A DNA stretch of 64,000 bases from Natrialbaceae archaeon AArc-T1-2. Lineage in GTDB: Archaea > Halobacteriota > Halobacteria > Halobacteriales > Natrialbaceae. Under the pieces are notes generated by a model. That model was not told the origin of the DNA. It ran no database searches and saw nothing but the letters and a program-made list of their open reading frames with translations. Each line of letters opens with the position of its first letter. Position 1 is the stretch's first letter. Both the position numbers and the translations under genes were made by a program. The DNA is taken from contig NZ_CP127174.1 of NCBI RefSeq assembly GCF_030273315.1, positions 2,852,001-2,916,000 of the forward strand, given 5' to 3'. This document shows, piece after piece, positions 8,190-16,748 of this stretch.

Positions 8190-10097
8190 ATGTCACGTGA
8201 TTCTGCCGGCGAGGCCGGCGACGACGGGTATTCCGTCGTCTACGATCTCGATTCCGACTGTACTGCCGAAGACGTCGAGGAGGAGACACCATATCTCGCG
8301 GAGATCAACGGTATCGTCGACTACGGCGTCTTCGTCGACCTCTCCGATTCCGTCTCCGGACTCGTTCACGAGTCCGTCCTCGAAGGTACCTATCGCGTCG
8401 GCGAAGAACTCGTCGTGGAACTCGAGACGGTTCGAGAAAACGGCGACATGGCGTTCAAACCCGCCGACGTCGACGTCGAGGAGTACACCGTCCGGGAGGT
8501 CGGCCACGACTACTCGCTTACCGGCACCGACCGCCTCGAGGCAAACGCCGGCGATCAGATCCACATCGAGGGCGAAGTCGTCCAGGTCAAACAGACCGGC
8601 GGCCCGACGATCTTCCACGTCGCCGACGAGCACGGCGTCGTTCCCTGTGCCGCTTTCGAGGAAGCCGGCGTCCGCGCGTATCCATCCGTCGAAGTCGGCG
8701 ACCTCGTCCGGGTAACCGGCGTTCCGGAACGACGCGATGACTCGTTTCAGATCGAAGTCGACGGCCTCTCGACGCTCGACGGCGAGACCGAAGCCCAGGC
8801 TCGCAAGCGACTCGAGGCGGCACTCGAAGACCGGGCGAGTCCACACGACGTCGAGCCGCTGATCGACTGGCCGGCCTTCGAGAAGCTCCGTCCCGACTTA
8901 GAGGAGGTGGCTCGCCGTCTCCGCCGGACCGTCCTCGAGGGACGACCGATCCGGGTTCGCCACCACGCCGACGGCGACGGGATGTGTGCCGCCGTCCCCG
9001 TCCGGATCGCCCTCGAGCGGTTCATCGCCGACGTTCACGAAAACGACGACGCGCCACGACACCTCGTCAAGCGCCTGCCCGCGAAGGCCCCGTTCTACGA
9101 GATGGAAGACGCGACGCGCGATCTCAACTTTGCCCTGGAGGACCGCGAGAAACACGGCCAGCAGCTTCCCCTCCTCCTGATGCTCGACAACGGCTCGACC
9201 GCCGAGGACGTGCCGGCCTACGAGACGCTCGCTCACTACGACATCCCGATCGTCGCCATCGACCACCACCACCCCGATCCCGAGGCGGTCGAGGGGCTGC
9301 TCGATGCCCACGTCAATCCCTACCTCCACGACGAGGATTACCGGATCACGACGGGGATGCTCTGTGTCGAACTCGCCCGGATGATCTATCCCGATCTCAC
9401 CGACGAACTCCGGCACATTCCCGCCGTCGCCGGGCTCGCGGACCGCTCGAAGGCCGATGCGATGGACGACTACCTCGAGCTGGCCGCCGAAGAGGGCTAC
9501 GACGAGAAACGGCTGAAAGACGTCAGCGAAGCGCTCGACTACGCCGCGTTCTGGCTCCGGTACGACTCCGGCGACCGGGTCATCCGGGACCTCCTCGAGA
9601 TCGACGTCGGCGAGCCCCAGCGCCACCGCGATCTCGTCTCCCTGTTTGCAGACCGCGCCCGAACGGAGGTCGACGACCAGCTCACGGACGCGATGGTCCA
9701 CGTCGAACACGAGTCGCTCGCAAACGATGCCCACCTCTACCGGATCGACGTCGAGAACTACGCCCACCGCTTTACCTACCCTGCACCCGGCAAGACGACC
9801 GGCGAGATCCACGACCGCAAAGTCGAAGAGACCGGCGGTCCGGTCATCACGGTCGGCTACGGCCCCGACTTCGCCGTCTTGCGAAGCGACGGCGTCCGGC
9901 TGGACATCCCGACCATGGTCTCGGAACTCGAGGCGGAGGTTCCCGGCGCCGGCGTCTCCGGCGGTGGCCACCTCGTCGTCGGTTCGATCAAGTTCGTCGA
10001 GGGCAAACGCGAGGACGTGATCGACGCGCTCGTCGAGAAGATGGCGGCCGCGGACATCGACGAAGAGCTCTCGACTGCGGCACCGATCGACGACTGA
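8190..10097 (+). CDS. DHH-family phosphoesterase with S1 and OB domains (RecJ/GAN-like)
   Basis: 635 residues. Domain order: S1-like RNA-binding domain about 38-80 (YLAEINGIVDYGVFVDLSD), a nucleic-acid OB-fold about 125-190, then a DHH phosphoesterase core. Motifs are HHADGDG (258-264), LMLDNGS (330-336) and the eponymous DHH at 358-360. The C-terminal DHHA1 signature is VSGGGHLVVGSIKF. All the acidic and His ligands appear present, so an active Mn-dependent nuclease or oligonucleotide hydrolase is expected. This architecture is related to archaeal RecJ/GINS-associated nucleases, but the replication role is inferred. Its 3' end overlaps the convergent PLD-like gene. Confidence 0.88.
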   Translation: MSRDSAGEAGDDGYSVVYDLDSDCTAEDVEEETPYLAEINGIVDYGVFVDLSDSVSGLVHESVLEGTYRVGEELVVELETVRENGDMAFKPADVDVEEYTVREVGHDYSLTGTDRLEANAGDQIHIEGEVVQVKQTGGPTIFHVADEHGVVPCAAFEEAGVRAYPSVEVGDLVRVTGVPERRDDSFQIEVDGLSTLDGETEAQARKRLEAALEDRASPHDVEPLIDWPAFEKLRPDLEEVARRLRRTVLEGRPIRVRHHADGDGMCAAVPVRIALERFIADVHENDDAPRHLVKRLPAKAPFYEMEDATRDLNFALEDREKHGQQLPLLLMLDNGSTAEDVPAYETLAHYDIPIVAIDHHHPDPEAVEGLLDAHVNPYLHDEDYRITTGMLCVELARMIYPDLTDELRHIPAVAGLADRSKADAMDDYLELAAEEGYDEKRLKDVSEALDYAAFWLRYDSGDRVIRDLLEIDVGEPQRHRDLVSLFADRARTEVDDQLTDAMVHVEHESLANDAHLYRIDVENYAHRFTYPAPGKTTGEIHDRKVEETGGPVITVGYGPDFAVLRSDGVRLDIPTMVSELEAEVPGAGVSGGGHLVVGSIKFVEGKREDVIDALVEKMAAADIDEELSTAAPIDD

Positions 10098-11833
10098 GGG
10101 CGGTTCCGTCTCGAGTCGCGACGCTCCCGGTCGATCGGACCGAACACGAGGTATCGCCGCGCCACGAGCAGACAAACGACGAGAAAGCCACCGACGACGA
10201 CACCGAGTCCGATCGGCAGCGGCCACGACTCGCCCTCCCAGTCCTCGTCGAAGACGCCGGCGTAGAACGTGCCGGCCTCCTCGCCGTGTAACACGAGCGC
10301 CACCTCGCGGTTGTCGCGAACGGAGGTATTGTTCCAGTTCGGGCTGCCGACGATCGCTTTCTCCTCGTCGATCACCACACCCTTGGCGTGGAGCTTCTCG
10401 AACCGACTGCCGGGCTCGACGAGTCTGACCTCGAGTGGTAACCCCTCCTCGCGTGCCGTCCGCTCGAGACGGTCGGCGAGGGCGCGGTTCTCGTCCTCGA
10501 CGTACCACGACGTGTCGAGTAAAATCCTGACCTCGACGCCGCGGCGAGCCGCCTCGAGGCTCTCCTCGAGCAGCGGAAACGCCGGGTCACCGATCCGGAC
10601 CTGCTTGATACGGATCGACTCCTCGGCACCGGCGAGTAGCTCCGCGGTCCGGGCCTCGACGTTGTCGGGAGCGAGCAGGACCTCGACGTCGTCGACCGCG
10701 ACGGGTTCGGGATCGACGCGCTCGGGGTAGGCGCCGTCGCGGTTGCCGTCTTCGACGAACGTCGCCGTCTCGCGGTGGTCTGTCCAGGCCGTCGTATCCC
10801 GACCGTCGGCGTCGGCCCGAAAGACGTCCGCCAGGTGGGAAGCCACGGCGGGATCGTCGACGACCACGCCCCAGCCGCGACTGGAAGCGCCCCCGACGCC
10901 CGAGGGTTTCCAGTTCTCCGTGAGCACGATCGCGCTGTCGTCGACGACGGCGTACTTGGGATGGTGGTACGTGTAGCGCGCCCCCTCGCCGCCCAGCACC
11001 CGGACCGTCACGCCGGCCGCCTCGAGGTCGTCGACTACCCCGCGGGTCCGTTCGGGCGTGCCGCCGACGGGACCACCCTCGAGCAGGACCTCGACGTCGA
11101 CACCCCGATCCGTAGCCGCCACGAGTTCGTCGGCCACGTCGTCGGAGGTGAACGTGTACCCGGCGAGGAGGATGCGGTCGTCGGCCTCGGCGAGGGTCTC
11201 GAGCGGGACCTCCGGCGAGTCAGGGAGCACGAAAGCCGTCACCGCGTCGGCGTCGCTCGTCGCCGGGGAGAGACAGGTCGCCCCGTTCGGCCACCAGACG
11301 CCGTCACGGTCGTCGGCCCGGTGCCACGTCTCGGCTGTGGGCGCGCGATCATAGGCGACGGTGTCGACGACGCGTCCGTCTGCCCGGAGTTCGAGTTCGT
11401 CTCCGTCGGCTGCGAGCCGGAGGTATCCCTCGAGTTCGACCACGGGGCGGTCGGTCAACCGGTGCGTCTCGTCGGGGTCCATACTGATTGCGACCTGGCC
11501 GGAGACATCGTCGGGAACGGATGCGGTCGTGTGACCGTCCGTCACCGTCAGGTTCTCGGCCGCCGCCTCCGGCGGCACCTCGAGAACGAAAAACTCGCCG
11601 ACGTTCCCCTCGGTCGTCGGGTTCGGATGGAGAGAGAGGATTCGCGGATCGGCGTCGGAGTCGATCGGCGGTAGCTCCGTCGGCCCGTCGGCACACCGAG
11701 TCGGCGTATCAGACGCGTCGACGGCAGGCGACGAACTCGGCTGGGCCGTCGTCACGAACGCTCCGACGACGAGCGACGCAGCTACCAGAGCGAGTGTCAC
11801 ACAGAGAGTCGCGACGGCCGGCCCGGAGCGCAT
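9857..11833 (-). CDS. secreted phospholipase D-like protein with lamin-tail domain
   Basis: 658 residues as read. Signal sequence 1-30, lamin-tail-like beta domain about 62-165 (GEFFVLEVP), then two PLD half-sites: H291-P-K293 with D298, and H482-A-K484 with D489 followed by GSPNWN. A transmembrane segment spans about 540-558, with a short basic tail RRYLVFGPIDRERR. It is probably anchored outside the cell and cleaves a phosphodiester (lipid or nucleic acid). Oddity: after about residue 579 the reading frame runs 241 nt antisense through the DHH gene. That tail is Ser/Pro-rich and unlike haloarchaeal protein, so the natural stop may have been lost. Confidence 0.8.
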   Translation of the reverse strand: MRSGPAVATLCVTLALVAASLVVGAFVTTAQPSSSPAVDASDTPTRCADGPTELPPIDSDADPRILSLHPNPTTEGNVGEFFVLEVPPEAAAENLTVTDGHTTASVPDDVSGQVAISMDPDETHRLTDRPVVELEGYLRLAADGDELELRADGRVVDTVAYDRAPTAETWHRADDRDGVWWPNGATCLSPATSDADAVTAFVLPDSPEVPLETLAEADDRILLAGYTFTSDDVADELVAATDRGVDVEVLLEGGPVGGTPERTRGVVDDLEAAGVTVRVLGGEGARYTYHHPKYAVVDDSAIVLTENWKPSGVGGASSRGWGVVVDDPAVASHLADVFRADADGRDTTAWTDHRETATFVEDGNRDGAYPERVDPEPVAVDDVEVLLAPDNVEARTAELLAGAEESIRIKQVRIGDPAFPLLEESLEAARRGVEVRILLDTSWYVEDENRALADRLERTAREEGLPLEVRLVEPGSRFEKLHAKGVVIDEEKAIVGSPNWNNTSVRDNREVALVLHGEEAGTFYAGVFDEDWEGESWPLPIGLGVVVGGFLVVCLLVARRYLVFGPIDRERRDSRRNRPQSSIGAAVESSSSMSAAAIFSTSASITSSRLPSTNLIEPTTRWPPPETPAPGTSASSSETMVGMSSRTPSLRKTAKSGP

Positions 11834-11859
11834 TGTCGGGCGTGGCCGCGCCCCCGTAC

Positions 11860-13299
11860 TTAAACGTTCGCCGCCTTCTCGGCTTCGGCCTGGACGATGT
11901 AGGAGCAGTCGTCGGCGTACTCGGCGGCGGCCTCGAGCGCCTCGGCGGTGCCGATCCGGTTGAGCGCCCAGGCGGCACTTGCCCGGACGGTATCCTCGTC
12001 GTCCTCGGCCAAGACGTCAGAAAGCGGTTCGATGGCGCGGGTATCACCGATCAGACCGAGCGCGCGGGCGGCGTGGCTTCGCACCTCGGGCTCGTCGGCG
12101 ACGAGCTGGTTCGCGATCGGCTGGATCGCTTCCTCCGCGCCGAGCTCTCCGAGCGCCCTGAACGCGGGTTTCTGGAGCTGAGGGTTCGAATCGACGTAAT
12201 CGAGCAGCGTCTCGACGACCTCCTCGTCTGCGACGCCGATCTTGCCGAGGGTCTCGATCGCCGCCTCGTCGCGCCGTCCCGCCCGCTGGAGCATCGGATC
12301 GATCGCCTCCTCGGGCCCCATCCGTTTGAGCGCCTCGAGACAGTGTTCTTCCATGAACTCAGACCCCAGCGACTCGAGTGCGAGCAGGACCATCTCGACG
12401 TTGCCGCGTTTCTCGTGGACTTTCAGTGCGTGCCACTCCGGCGGGAAGTCCTTGACGTGATCGAGCACGTCGTAGTAGCCCTCCCGGCGGAGCTGTTCGC
12501 GCACCTCGAGGTCCGTCCACTCGGTCGCGTCGTCGATTCCAGACGCGAGGTCGTCGGTCGCCTCGAGCAGGCCAGCGATCGTCTCGGCGTCGTCGTCGGG
12601 ATCGAGGTCGGCGTCTTCGACGGCGTCGGCGACGCTTTCGAGAGTGGCATCGAGTCGGTCCGGCACGTCGTCGCCGTCGGCGATCGACTCCGCAATGTCG
12701 ATCAGGCCGGCGGCGGCGGTCTCGAGGAACGTCTCGACGCTCGCTGTGAGTTGCCCGTGACCCTCCGCCTCGGTCCAGCGGGTGCCCGTGATCTCGCGTC
12801 GGGCGTCGTCGACCGCCGAGACGACGTCGTCGGCGTAGGGACCGCGTTGCTCTTCGACGCCGTCCTCGACGTCGTCGATTCCGCTCTCGACGTCGTCGAT
12901 CTCGTCTTCGACGTCGTCGAGTTCCGCCTCAACGTCCTCGTACTCGGCCTCGAGATCTGCGAGCGGACCGCTCGGCTCCTCGTCTTCCACTTCTTCGTCC
13001 TCGTCTTCCTCCGGCTCCGGCAACTCGATCTCGTCGAACCGATCGCGAACCGCGTCGAACTCCTCGCGGACGGTCTCGAGTTCCTCGCGGACGGGCTCGA
13101 GGTGTTCTTCGACGTCGTCTAAGTCGTCTTCGGTCTCGGCGGCCTCGAGTTCGTCTTCGACGGGCTCGAGATCGTCCCGGACGGGAGCGACCGTCGGGCG
13201 GACGGGTTCGACATCCTCGCGGACGGCCGCGAGGTCTTCGCGGATGGCCTCGATCTCGGACTCGAGGTCGACATCTGCGTCCGTCTCCTCGTCGCTCAT
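11860..13299 (-). CDS. HEAT-repeat protein with long acidic coiled-coil N terminus
   Basis: 479 residues. Residues 1 to about 170 are extremely acidic and repetitive: IREDLAAVREDVEPVR, then PVRxDLEPVEDELE-type units and VEDEIDDVESGIDDVED, forming a predicted coiled coil. From about residue 290 on there are HEAT/PBS-lyase-type helical repeats (KPAFRALGELGAEEAIQPI, SHAARALGLIGDTRAIEPL, ASAAWALNRIGTAEALEAA). HEAT repeats form protein-binding scaffolds; no catalytic residues are seen. It ends 26 nt downstream of the PLD-like start region on the same strand. Partner unknown. Confidence 0.8.
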   Translation of the reverse strand: MSDEETDADVDLESEIEAIREDLAAVREDVEPVRPTVAPVRDDLEPVEDELEAAETEDDLDDVEEHLEPVREELETVREEFDAVRDRFDEIELPEPEEDEDEEVEDEEPSGPLADLEAEYEDVEAELDDVEDEIDDVESGIDDVEDGVEEQRGPYADDVVSAVDDARREITGTRWTEAEGHGQLTASVETFLETAAAGLIDIAESIADGDDVPDRLDATLESVADAVEDADLDPDDDAETIAGLLEATDDLASGIDDATEWTDLEVREQLRREGYYDVLDHVKDFPPEWHALKVHEKRGNVEMVLLALESLGSEFMEEHCLEALKRMGPEEAIDPMLQRAGRRDEAAIETLGKIGVADEEVVETLLDYVDSNPQLQKPAFRALGELGAEEAIQPIANQLVADEPEVRSHAARALGLIGDTRAIEPLSDVLAEDDEDTVRASAAWALNRIGTAEALEAAAEYADDCSYIVQAEAEKAANV

Positions 13300-13377
13300 C
13301 TGCTCACCCGGCGGACCGACGCCGTGGCATTCGTAACCATGCTCATGCTCGTACGGGCACGTGTGAGGAGTATACCC

Positions 13378-14097
13378 CTAAGCGTTTCCATACTCCGCGT
13401 CGGCGATCGACGAGCCGTTTGCCCAGTACAGCCACGGGGCGAGCAACATGTACGCCAGTCCGAGCGTGAGCAAGGCGTACGGAAACGTCCGGCCGGCGAA
13501 GTCGGGGATCACAATCGCGAGCACGTGGACGACGCCCATGATCAACGCGTCGCGGGCGAGCAGATCGGGGTATCGGATCGGCGAGACCATCAGATACGCG
13601 AACAACGCGGTGCCCCCGATGACGAGCCACGGTTCGGTGACGCCGGCGAGAATTGCGGCCCCGATGATCGTCGCCGCGAGCGTCGTCTGGACGCCCTCGG
13701 TGTACTCCGTGGTCGTGTCGTAGGCGGTGTACATTCCGAGCCGGGCGACGGCCATCGCGACGAACGTCGCACAGACGACGCTCACGAGGAGGAACTCGAG
13801 TGTCAGCGTCTCGAACCCACCCAGCCCGTCGGTGACGACGACGAACGCGAGGACGGCGGGTGCGATAGCGAACGAGGCGACGTCGGCGAGCGAGTCGAGG
13901 TACGGCCCCGCCGGCGTGCCGCCGTACCGTCTGGCGAGGATACCGTCGAGTCCGTCGGCGACCGCCGCGAGCAGGACGAGCCTGGCCGCGAGATGTACGT
14001 CGACGAACGCGACGACGACGGCGACGAACCCGAGCGCGGCGTTTGCGATCGTCACCGCGTCGGCGACGCCGAGTCGTCCGACGAACCGGGGCAGCAT
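13378..14097 (-). CDS. CDP-alcohol phosphatidyltransferase (archaetidylserine synthase-like)
   Basis: 239 residues, integral membrane protein with about six to seven hydrophobic segments. The CDP-alcohol transferase signature DG-x2-AR-x8-G-x3-D-x3-D is intact as VADGLDGILARR with G and YLDSLAD downstream. The family moves a CDP-activated lipid to an alcohol; similarity to archaeal phosphatidylserine synthases suggests archaetidylserine formation in ether-lipid synthesis. The start MLPRFVGRLGVADAVT was chosen; the 16 residues before it read as leader. Alternative acceptors (glycerol-P, inositol-P) cannot be excluded. Confidence 0.82.
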   Translation of the reverse strand: MLPRFVGRLGVADAVTIANAALGFVAVVVAFVDVHLAARLVLLAAVADGLDGILARRYGGTPAGPYLDSLADVASFAIAPAVLAFVVVTDGLGGFETLTLEFLLVSVVCATFVAMAVARLGMYTAYDTTTEYTEGVQTTLAATIIGAAILAGVTEPWLVIGGTALFAYLMVSPIRYPDLLARDALIMGVVHVLAIVIPDFAGRTFPYALLTLGLAYMLLAPWLYWANGSSIADAEYGNA

Positions 14098-14222
14098 ACT
14101 CGCGGATTCGGCGTGGGGTGACCTTACGTGTTTTCGTTTCCACACGCCGAGTCCGCCGTCGATTCCCGCCGTTCGGGAACCGAACCGGGGGCGTTATATC
14201 GCGGCCGTTCTAACCCGCGACT

Positions 14223-14666
14223 ATGCATCGGCGCGCCTATCTCGCTGCAGTCGCCGGCGGCGGCTTCGCCGGGCTCGCGGGCTGTACCGCGCTCGGTAGT
14301 CTCGGGAATTTCGGCGTCGACAACTACGACATCGGGATGACGCGAAACGAGTTCGTTCCGGACGAGTACGAGGTGACCGTCGGCGAAACCGTCGTCTGGA
14401 AGAACACGAGCGGTTCGTTACACACCGTCACCGCCTACGAGGGGAGTATTCCGGACGGTGCCGAGTACTTCGCGTCGGGTGGATACGACAGCGAGGAGGA
14501 AGCTCGCGAGGCGTGGCACGACGACTTCGGTGGCGGCTTCGATCCGGACGCGCTGTTCGAACACACGTTCGAGGTGCCGGGTACCTACTCGTATTTTTGT
14601 ATTCCTCACGAGATGGACGGCCACGGCGCTGTTCGGATGGACGGACTCGTTCACGTCACCGAGTGA
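14223..14666 (+). CDS. plastocyanin/halocyanin-like blue-copper lipoprotein
   Basis: 147 residues. Twin-Arg start (R3-R4), hydrophobic stretch and lipobox L18-A-G-C21 indicate Tat export and lipid anchoring. The cupredoxin fold runs from about residue 35 to the end. Copper ligands: H67 (SLHTV), C126 and H129 (YFCIPHE). In most halocyanins a Met follows the His by five; here that position is H134, while M131 and M139 are nearby. A 20-residue insertion (about 84-105, GGYDSEEEAREAWHDD) precedes the last strands. It is probably a membrane-bound electron carrier. The ligand change is discussed as a finding. Confidence 0.85.
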   Translation: MHRRAYLAAVAGGGFAGLAGCTALGSLGNFGVDNYDIGMTRNEFVPDEYEVTVGETVVWKNTSGSLHTVTAYEGSIPDGAEYFASGGYDSEEEAREAWHDDFGGGFDPDALFEHTFEVPGTYSYFCIPHEMDGHGAVRMDGLVHVTE

Positions 14667-14710
14667 CGTGACTCCTCGTCTTCACAAACGACGAAACGAA
14701 TCGAGTGGGT

Positions 14711-15349
14711 CTAGTCGTCCGCCGTCGCTTCCTCGTCGACGTCGACCGAGGTCGCCTCTTCTTCGGCGACCTCCTCGGGGTGGGCCTCGAGGGTCGCCTT
14801 CTGGATCTCGACGCGACGCAGCGGATAGATCGTCTTCGCCTCGCCGTAGATCGCCGAGGAGAGTCGACCTTCGACGACGCCGTCGATAAGTTCCTCGAAC
14901 GTCCGTTCTTCGGCAGCCGACTCGATCATCTCGACCATCTGCTCGCGGATGGCCTGTTCCTGGCTCGCGTCTGCCTTCTTCGTCGTGAACGCGACCGGCT
15001 GGATCTGGACGCGGTAGTCGTCGGTTGTCAACACGGTGACGTAGGCTTCGATCTTCGAGGCACCGCGTCGAACGAGCGAGCGCAGGTAGTCACGGGTCAG
15101 CGAGTGAGCCTTGAACTCGGTGTAGGCCGCGTCGCTGCCGACGTCTGTCACCTGGAAGGTAAGTTTCGTGTTGTTCTCGCTGGCGTCGTCGCGCAGGTCG
15201 CCAAGCGTCGTCTCGATCGTTCGGTCGAGTACCTGTTCCGGTTCGTCTGCGGGGGTCTCGCCGAGTTCCTCCCGGTCGAACTGCTCCGGGGCGAACACGG
15301 TGTACCACCGCTTTTCCTGTTTCGTGCGTGAGACTGATCGTTCGCTCAT
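14711..15349 (-). CDS. 30S ribosomal protein S3Ae
   Basis: 212 residues, small-subunit protein (eukaryotic eS1). The N terminus MSERSVSRTKQEKRWYTVF, the central KLTFQVTDVGSDAAYTEFKAHSLTRDYLRSLVRRGASKIEAYV and the C-terminal YPLRRVEIQKATL are typical. The tail is acidic (EEVAEEEATSVDVDEEATADD). Its start overlaps the Pcc1 stop by 4 nt. It is last in the S15-RecJ-Pcc1-S3Ae block, which is a conserved archaeal translation/replication neighbourhood. Confidence 0.95.
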   Translation of the reverse strand: MSERSVSRTKQEKRWYTVFAPEQFDREELGETPADEPEQVLDRTIETTLGDLRDDASENNTKLTFQVTDVGSDAAYTEFKAHSLTRDYLRSLVRRGASKIEAYVTVLTTDDYRVQIQPVAFTTKKADASQEQAIREQMVEMIESAAEERTFEELIDGVVEGRLSSAIYGEAKTIYPLRRVEIQKATLEAHPEEVAEEEATSVDVDEEATADD

Positions 15350-15606
15350 GAGTGGTCTGTGTCTGTATCGGTGCCGGCGTCCGCCGGCCGGTTCGCGTGC
15401 TGTGCCACTGTGGCCGCGACCTCGAGGTTGATCACGTAGTCGTCGATCGTCGAGTGCAGCCCGCCGGTCGTCTCGCGTTCGATCTGCGTGACGACGGTGC
15501 CGTCCTCGACGGTCGTCTCCATCTCGTCGGTGTTGTCGGGCGCGATCGCCCGTGCGACGAGTGCAGCGTCGTCGTGGTCCGTCCTGATCGTCGCCGTTCG
15601 GGTCAT
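15346..15606 (-). CDS. KEOPS complex subunit Pcc1
   Basis: 86 residues. Pcc1 dimerises and bridges the Kae1-Bud32-Cgi121 complex that makes the t6A modification on ANN-decoding tRNAs. The small fold is visible: TRTATIRTDHDDAALVARAIAPDN, MTT/METTVEDGTVVTQIERE, then GLHSTIDDYVINLEVAATVAQ, which matches the family's STIDDYI...L signature. It overlaps the RecJ-like gene upstream and the S3Ae gene downstream by 4 nt each, so coupled translation is likely. It ends in a disordered Asp/Thr tail. Confidence 0.88.
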   Translation of the reverse strand: MTRTATIRTDHDDAALVARAIAPDNTDEMETTVEDGTVVTQIERETTGGLHSTIDDYVINLEVAATVAQHANRPADAGTDTDTDHS

Positions 15607-16748
15607 CGCTCTCTCACCGCCGTGATCACGGCCGAGTCGTCCAGCTGTGGGTCGTACTGCAGGTAGCCACGTCGCCGGCCGACGTCGTAGCCGGCTTCGA
15701 GTTCACGGGCGACGCCCTCGAGCGCGCTGCCGATCGGCTCTTCACGCGCGTAGAGGGCGGCCTCGCCGTCGCCGACCGCGAGCACGGTCGGTTCCGGCGA
15801 GCGATAGTCCGCCACGAGTCGGGCGATCGTCTCGACCGGTCCCTCGCCCGCGTCGACCACGACCAGGCCGTCGTACCGACCCGTCGAGGCCACCGCGAGC
15901 GCCTCGTGTGCGCGCCGACCGTGCTCGCGCCAGGCCGTGAGTGCCGCCTCGCTGACGTCGTGGCCGATCGCGAGCGCGACGCCCGTCCCGGATTCGGTCC
16001 GGGCCGTCGCCTCGAGGACGTCGGCGTGGCCACCGACCGTCTCGAACGGGGCCGCCGGCGTCACGTGTGGCCCCAGCACTCGAGCGACGGTCTCCGCCGC
16101 TTGGCGTCCGGCGTCCTCGCCGCCGACGGTCTCGAGGGCGACGAGCGAGCCGACGCGACGATGCGCGTCGTCGTCACGGTCGCCGAGTGCGAGCGAATCG
16201 AGCGTCTCCCGGACCGCCTCGCGGTCGCCGGACCACGGCGCGTGATACAGCGTCGAGTGTGCCAGTCCATCTGCCAGATCGGCAGTCGGGACGGCCACGC
16301 CGGGTCGGCGCTCGAGCAACCCGCGTTCGCGAGCGGTCTCGAGCAGCGGTTCGGTCTCGCCAGCACCGGGCTCGACACCCGACGCGAACGCGCCTGCGAG
16401 CGCGAGTACGGGATCGGGCTCGACGCCCAGTTCTCGGACGAGCGAGACGGTCTCGAGCGTCGCCGGTCGATCGCCGGTCCCGAGTTGGGGAACGTCGGCG
16501 TCAACGGCGCCGATCGCGACGGTCTCGGATGCATCGTCGTGACCGTTGCCGTCTTCGATTCGGTTCGTCCGTTCTTCGATCGTCCGACTGACGGTCACCT
16601 GAAACGCCGTCTCGCGTTCCGAAAGTGCCCGTGCGAGCACTCCCGCGGCCGCCAACGCGTCGCCGTCTGCCCGCGACGTGATCCGGACGAAGCCGGCGCT
16701 CTCGAGGGCGGCGGATGACGGCGACGTGTGACGACCCGTGGTGGACAT
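15603..16748 (-). CDS. RecJ-like protein (archaeal Cdc45/RecJ family), DHH motif not seen
   Basis: 381 residues. The N-terminal GFVRITSRADGDALAAAGVLARAL matches motif I of the DHH/RecJ superfamily, and AIGAVDADVP could be motif II. The eponymous DHH triplet and a GGGH-type DHHA1 signature are not visible, although GGHADVLEATARTE and LAIGHDVSEAAL sit in the C-terminal half. Loss of catalytic motifs is known in Cdc45-like members that act structurally in the replicative helicase. That role is inference here. Start directly abuts the S15 stop and its end overlaps Pcc1 by 4 nt. Confidence 0.72.
   Translation of the reverse strand: MSTTGRHTSPSSAALESAGFVRITSRADGDALAAAGVLARALSERETAFQVTVSRTIEERTNRIEDGNGHDDASETVAIGAVDADVPQLGTGDRPATLETVSLVRELGVEPDPVLALAGAFASGVEPGAGETEPLLETARERGLLERRPGVAVPTADLADGLAHSTLYHAPWSGDREAVRETLDSLALGDRDDDAHRRVGSLVALETVGGEDAGRQAAETVARVLGPHVTPAAPFETVGGHADVLEATARTESGTGVALAIGHDVSEAALTAWREHGRRAHEALAVASTGRYDGLVVVDAGEGPVETIARLVADYRSPEPTVLAVGDGEAALYAREEPIGSALEGVARELEAGYDVGRRRGYLQYDPQLDDSAVITAVRER

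Noticed and set aside
8898-10508. Long open frame on the minus strand across the DHH gene
   Set aside because: It is antisense to a clearly conserved DHH-family gene and has Arg-rich sequence typical of shadow frames in high-GC haloarchaeal DNA.
11488-13122. Long plus-strand open frame across the HEAT-repeat gene
   Set aside because: Antisense to the acidic coiled-coil and HEAT regions; its Val/Arg/Leu-rich content is an artefact of codon bias.
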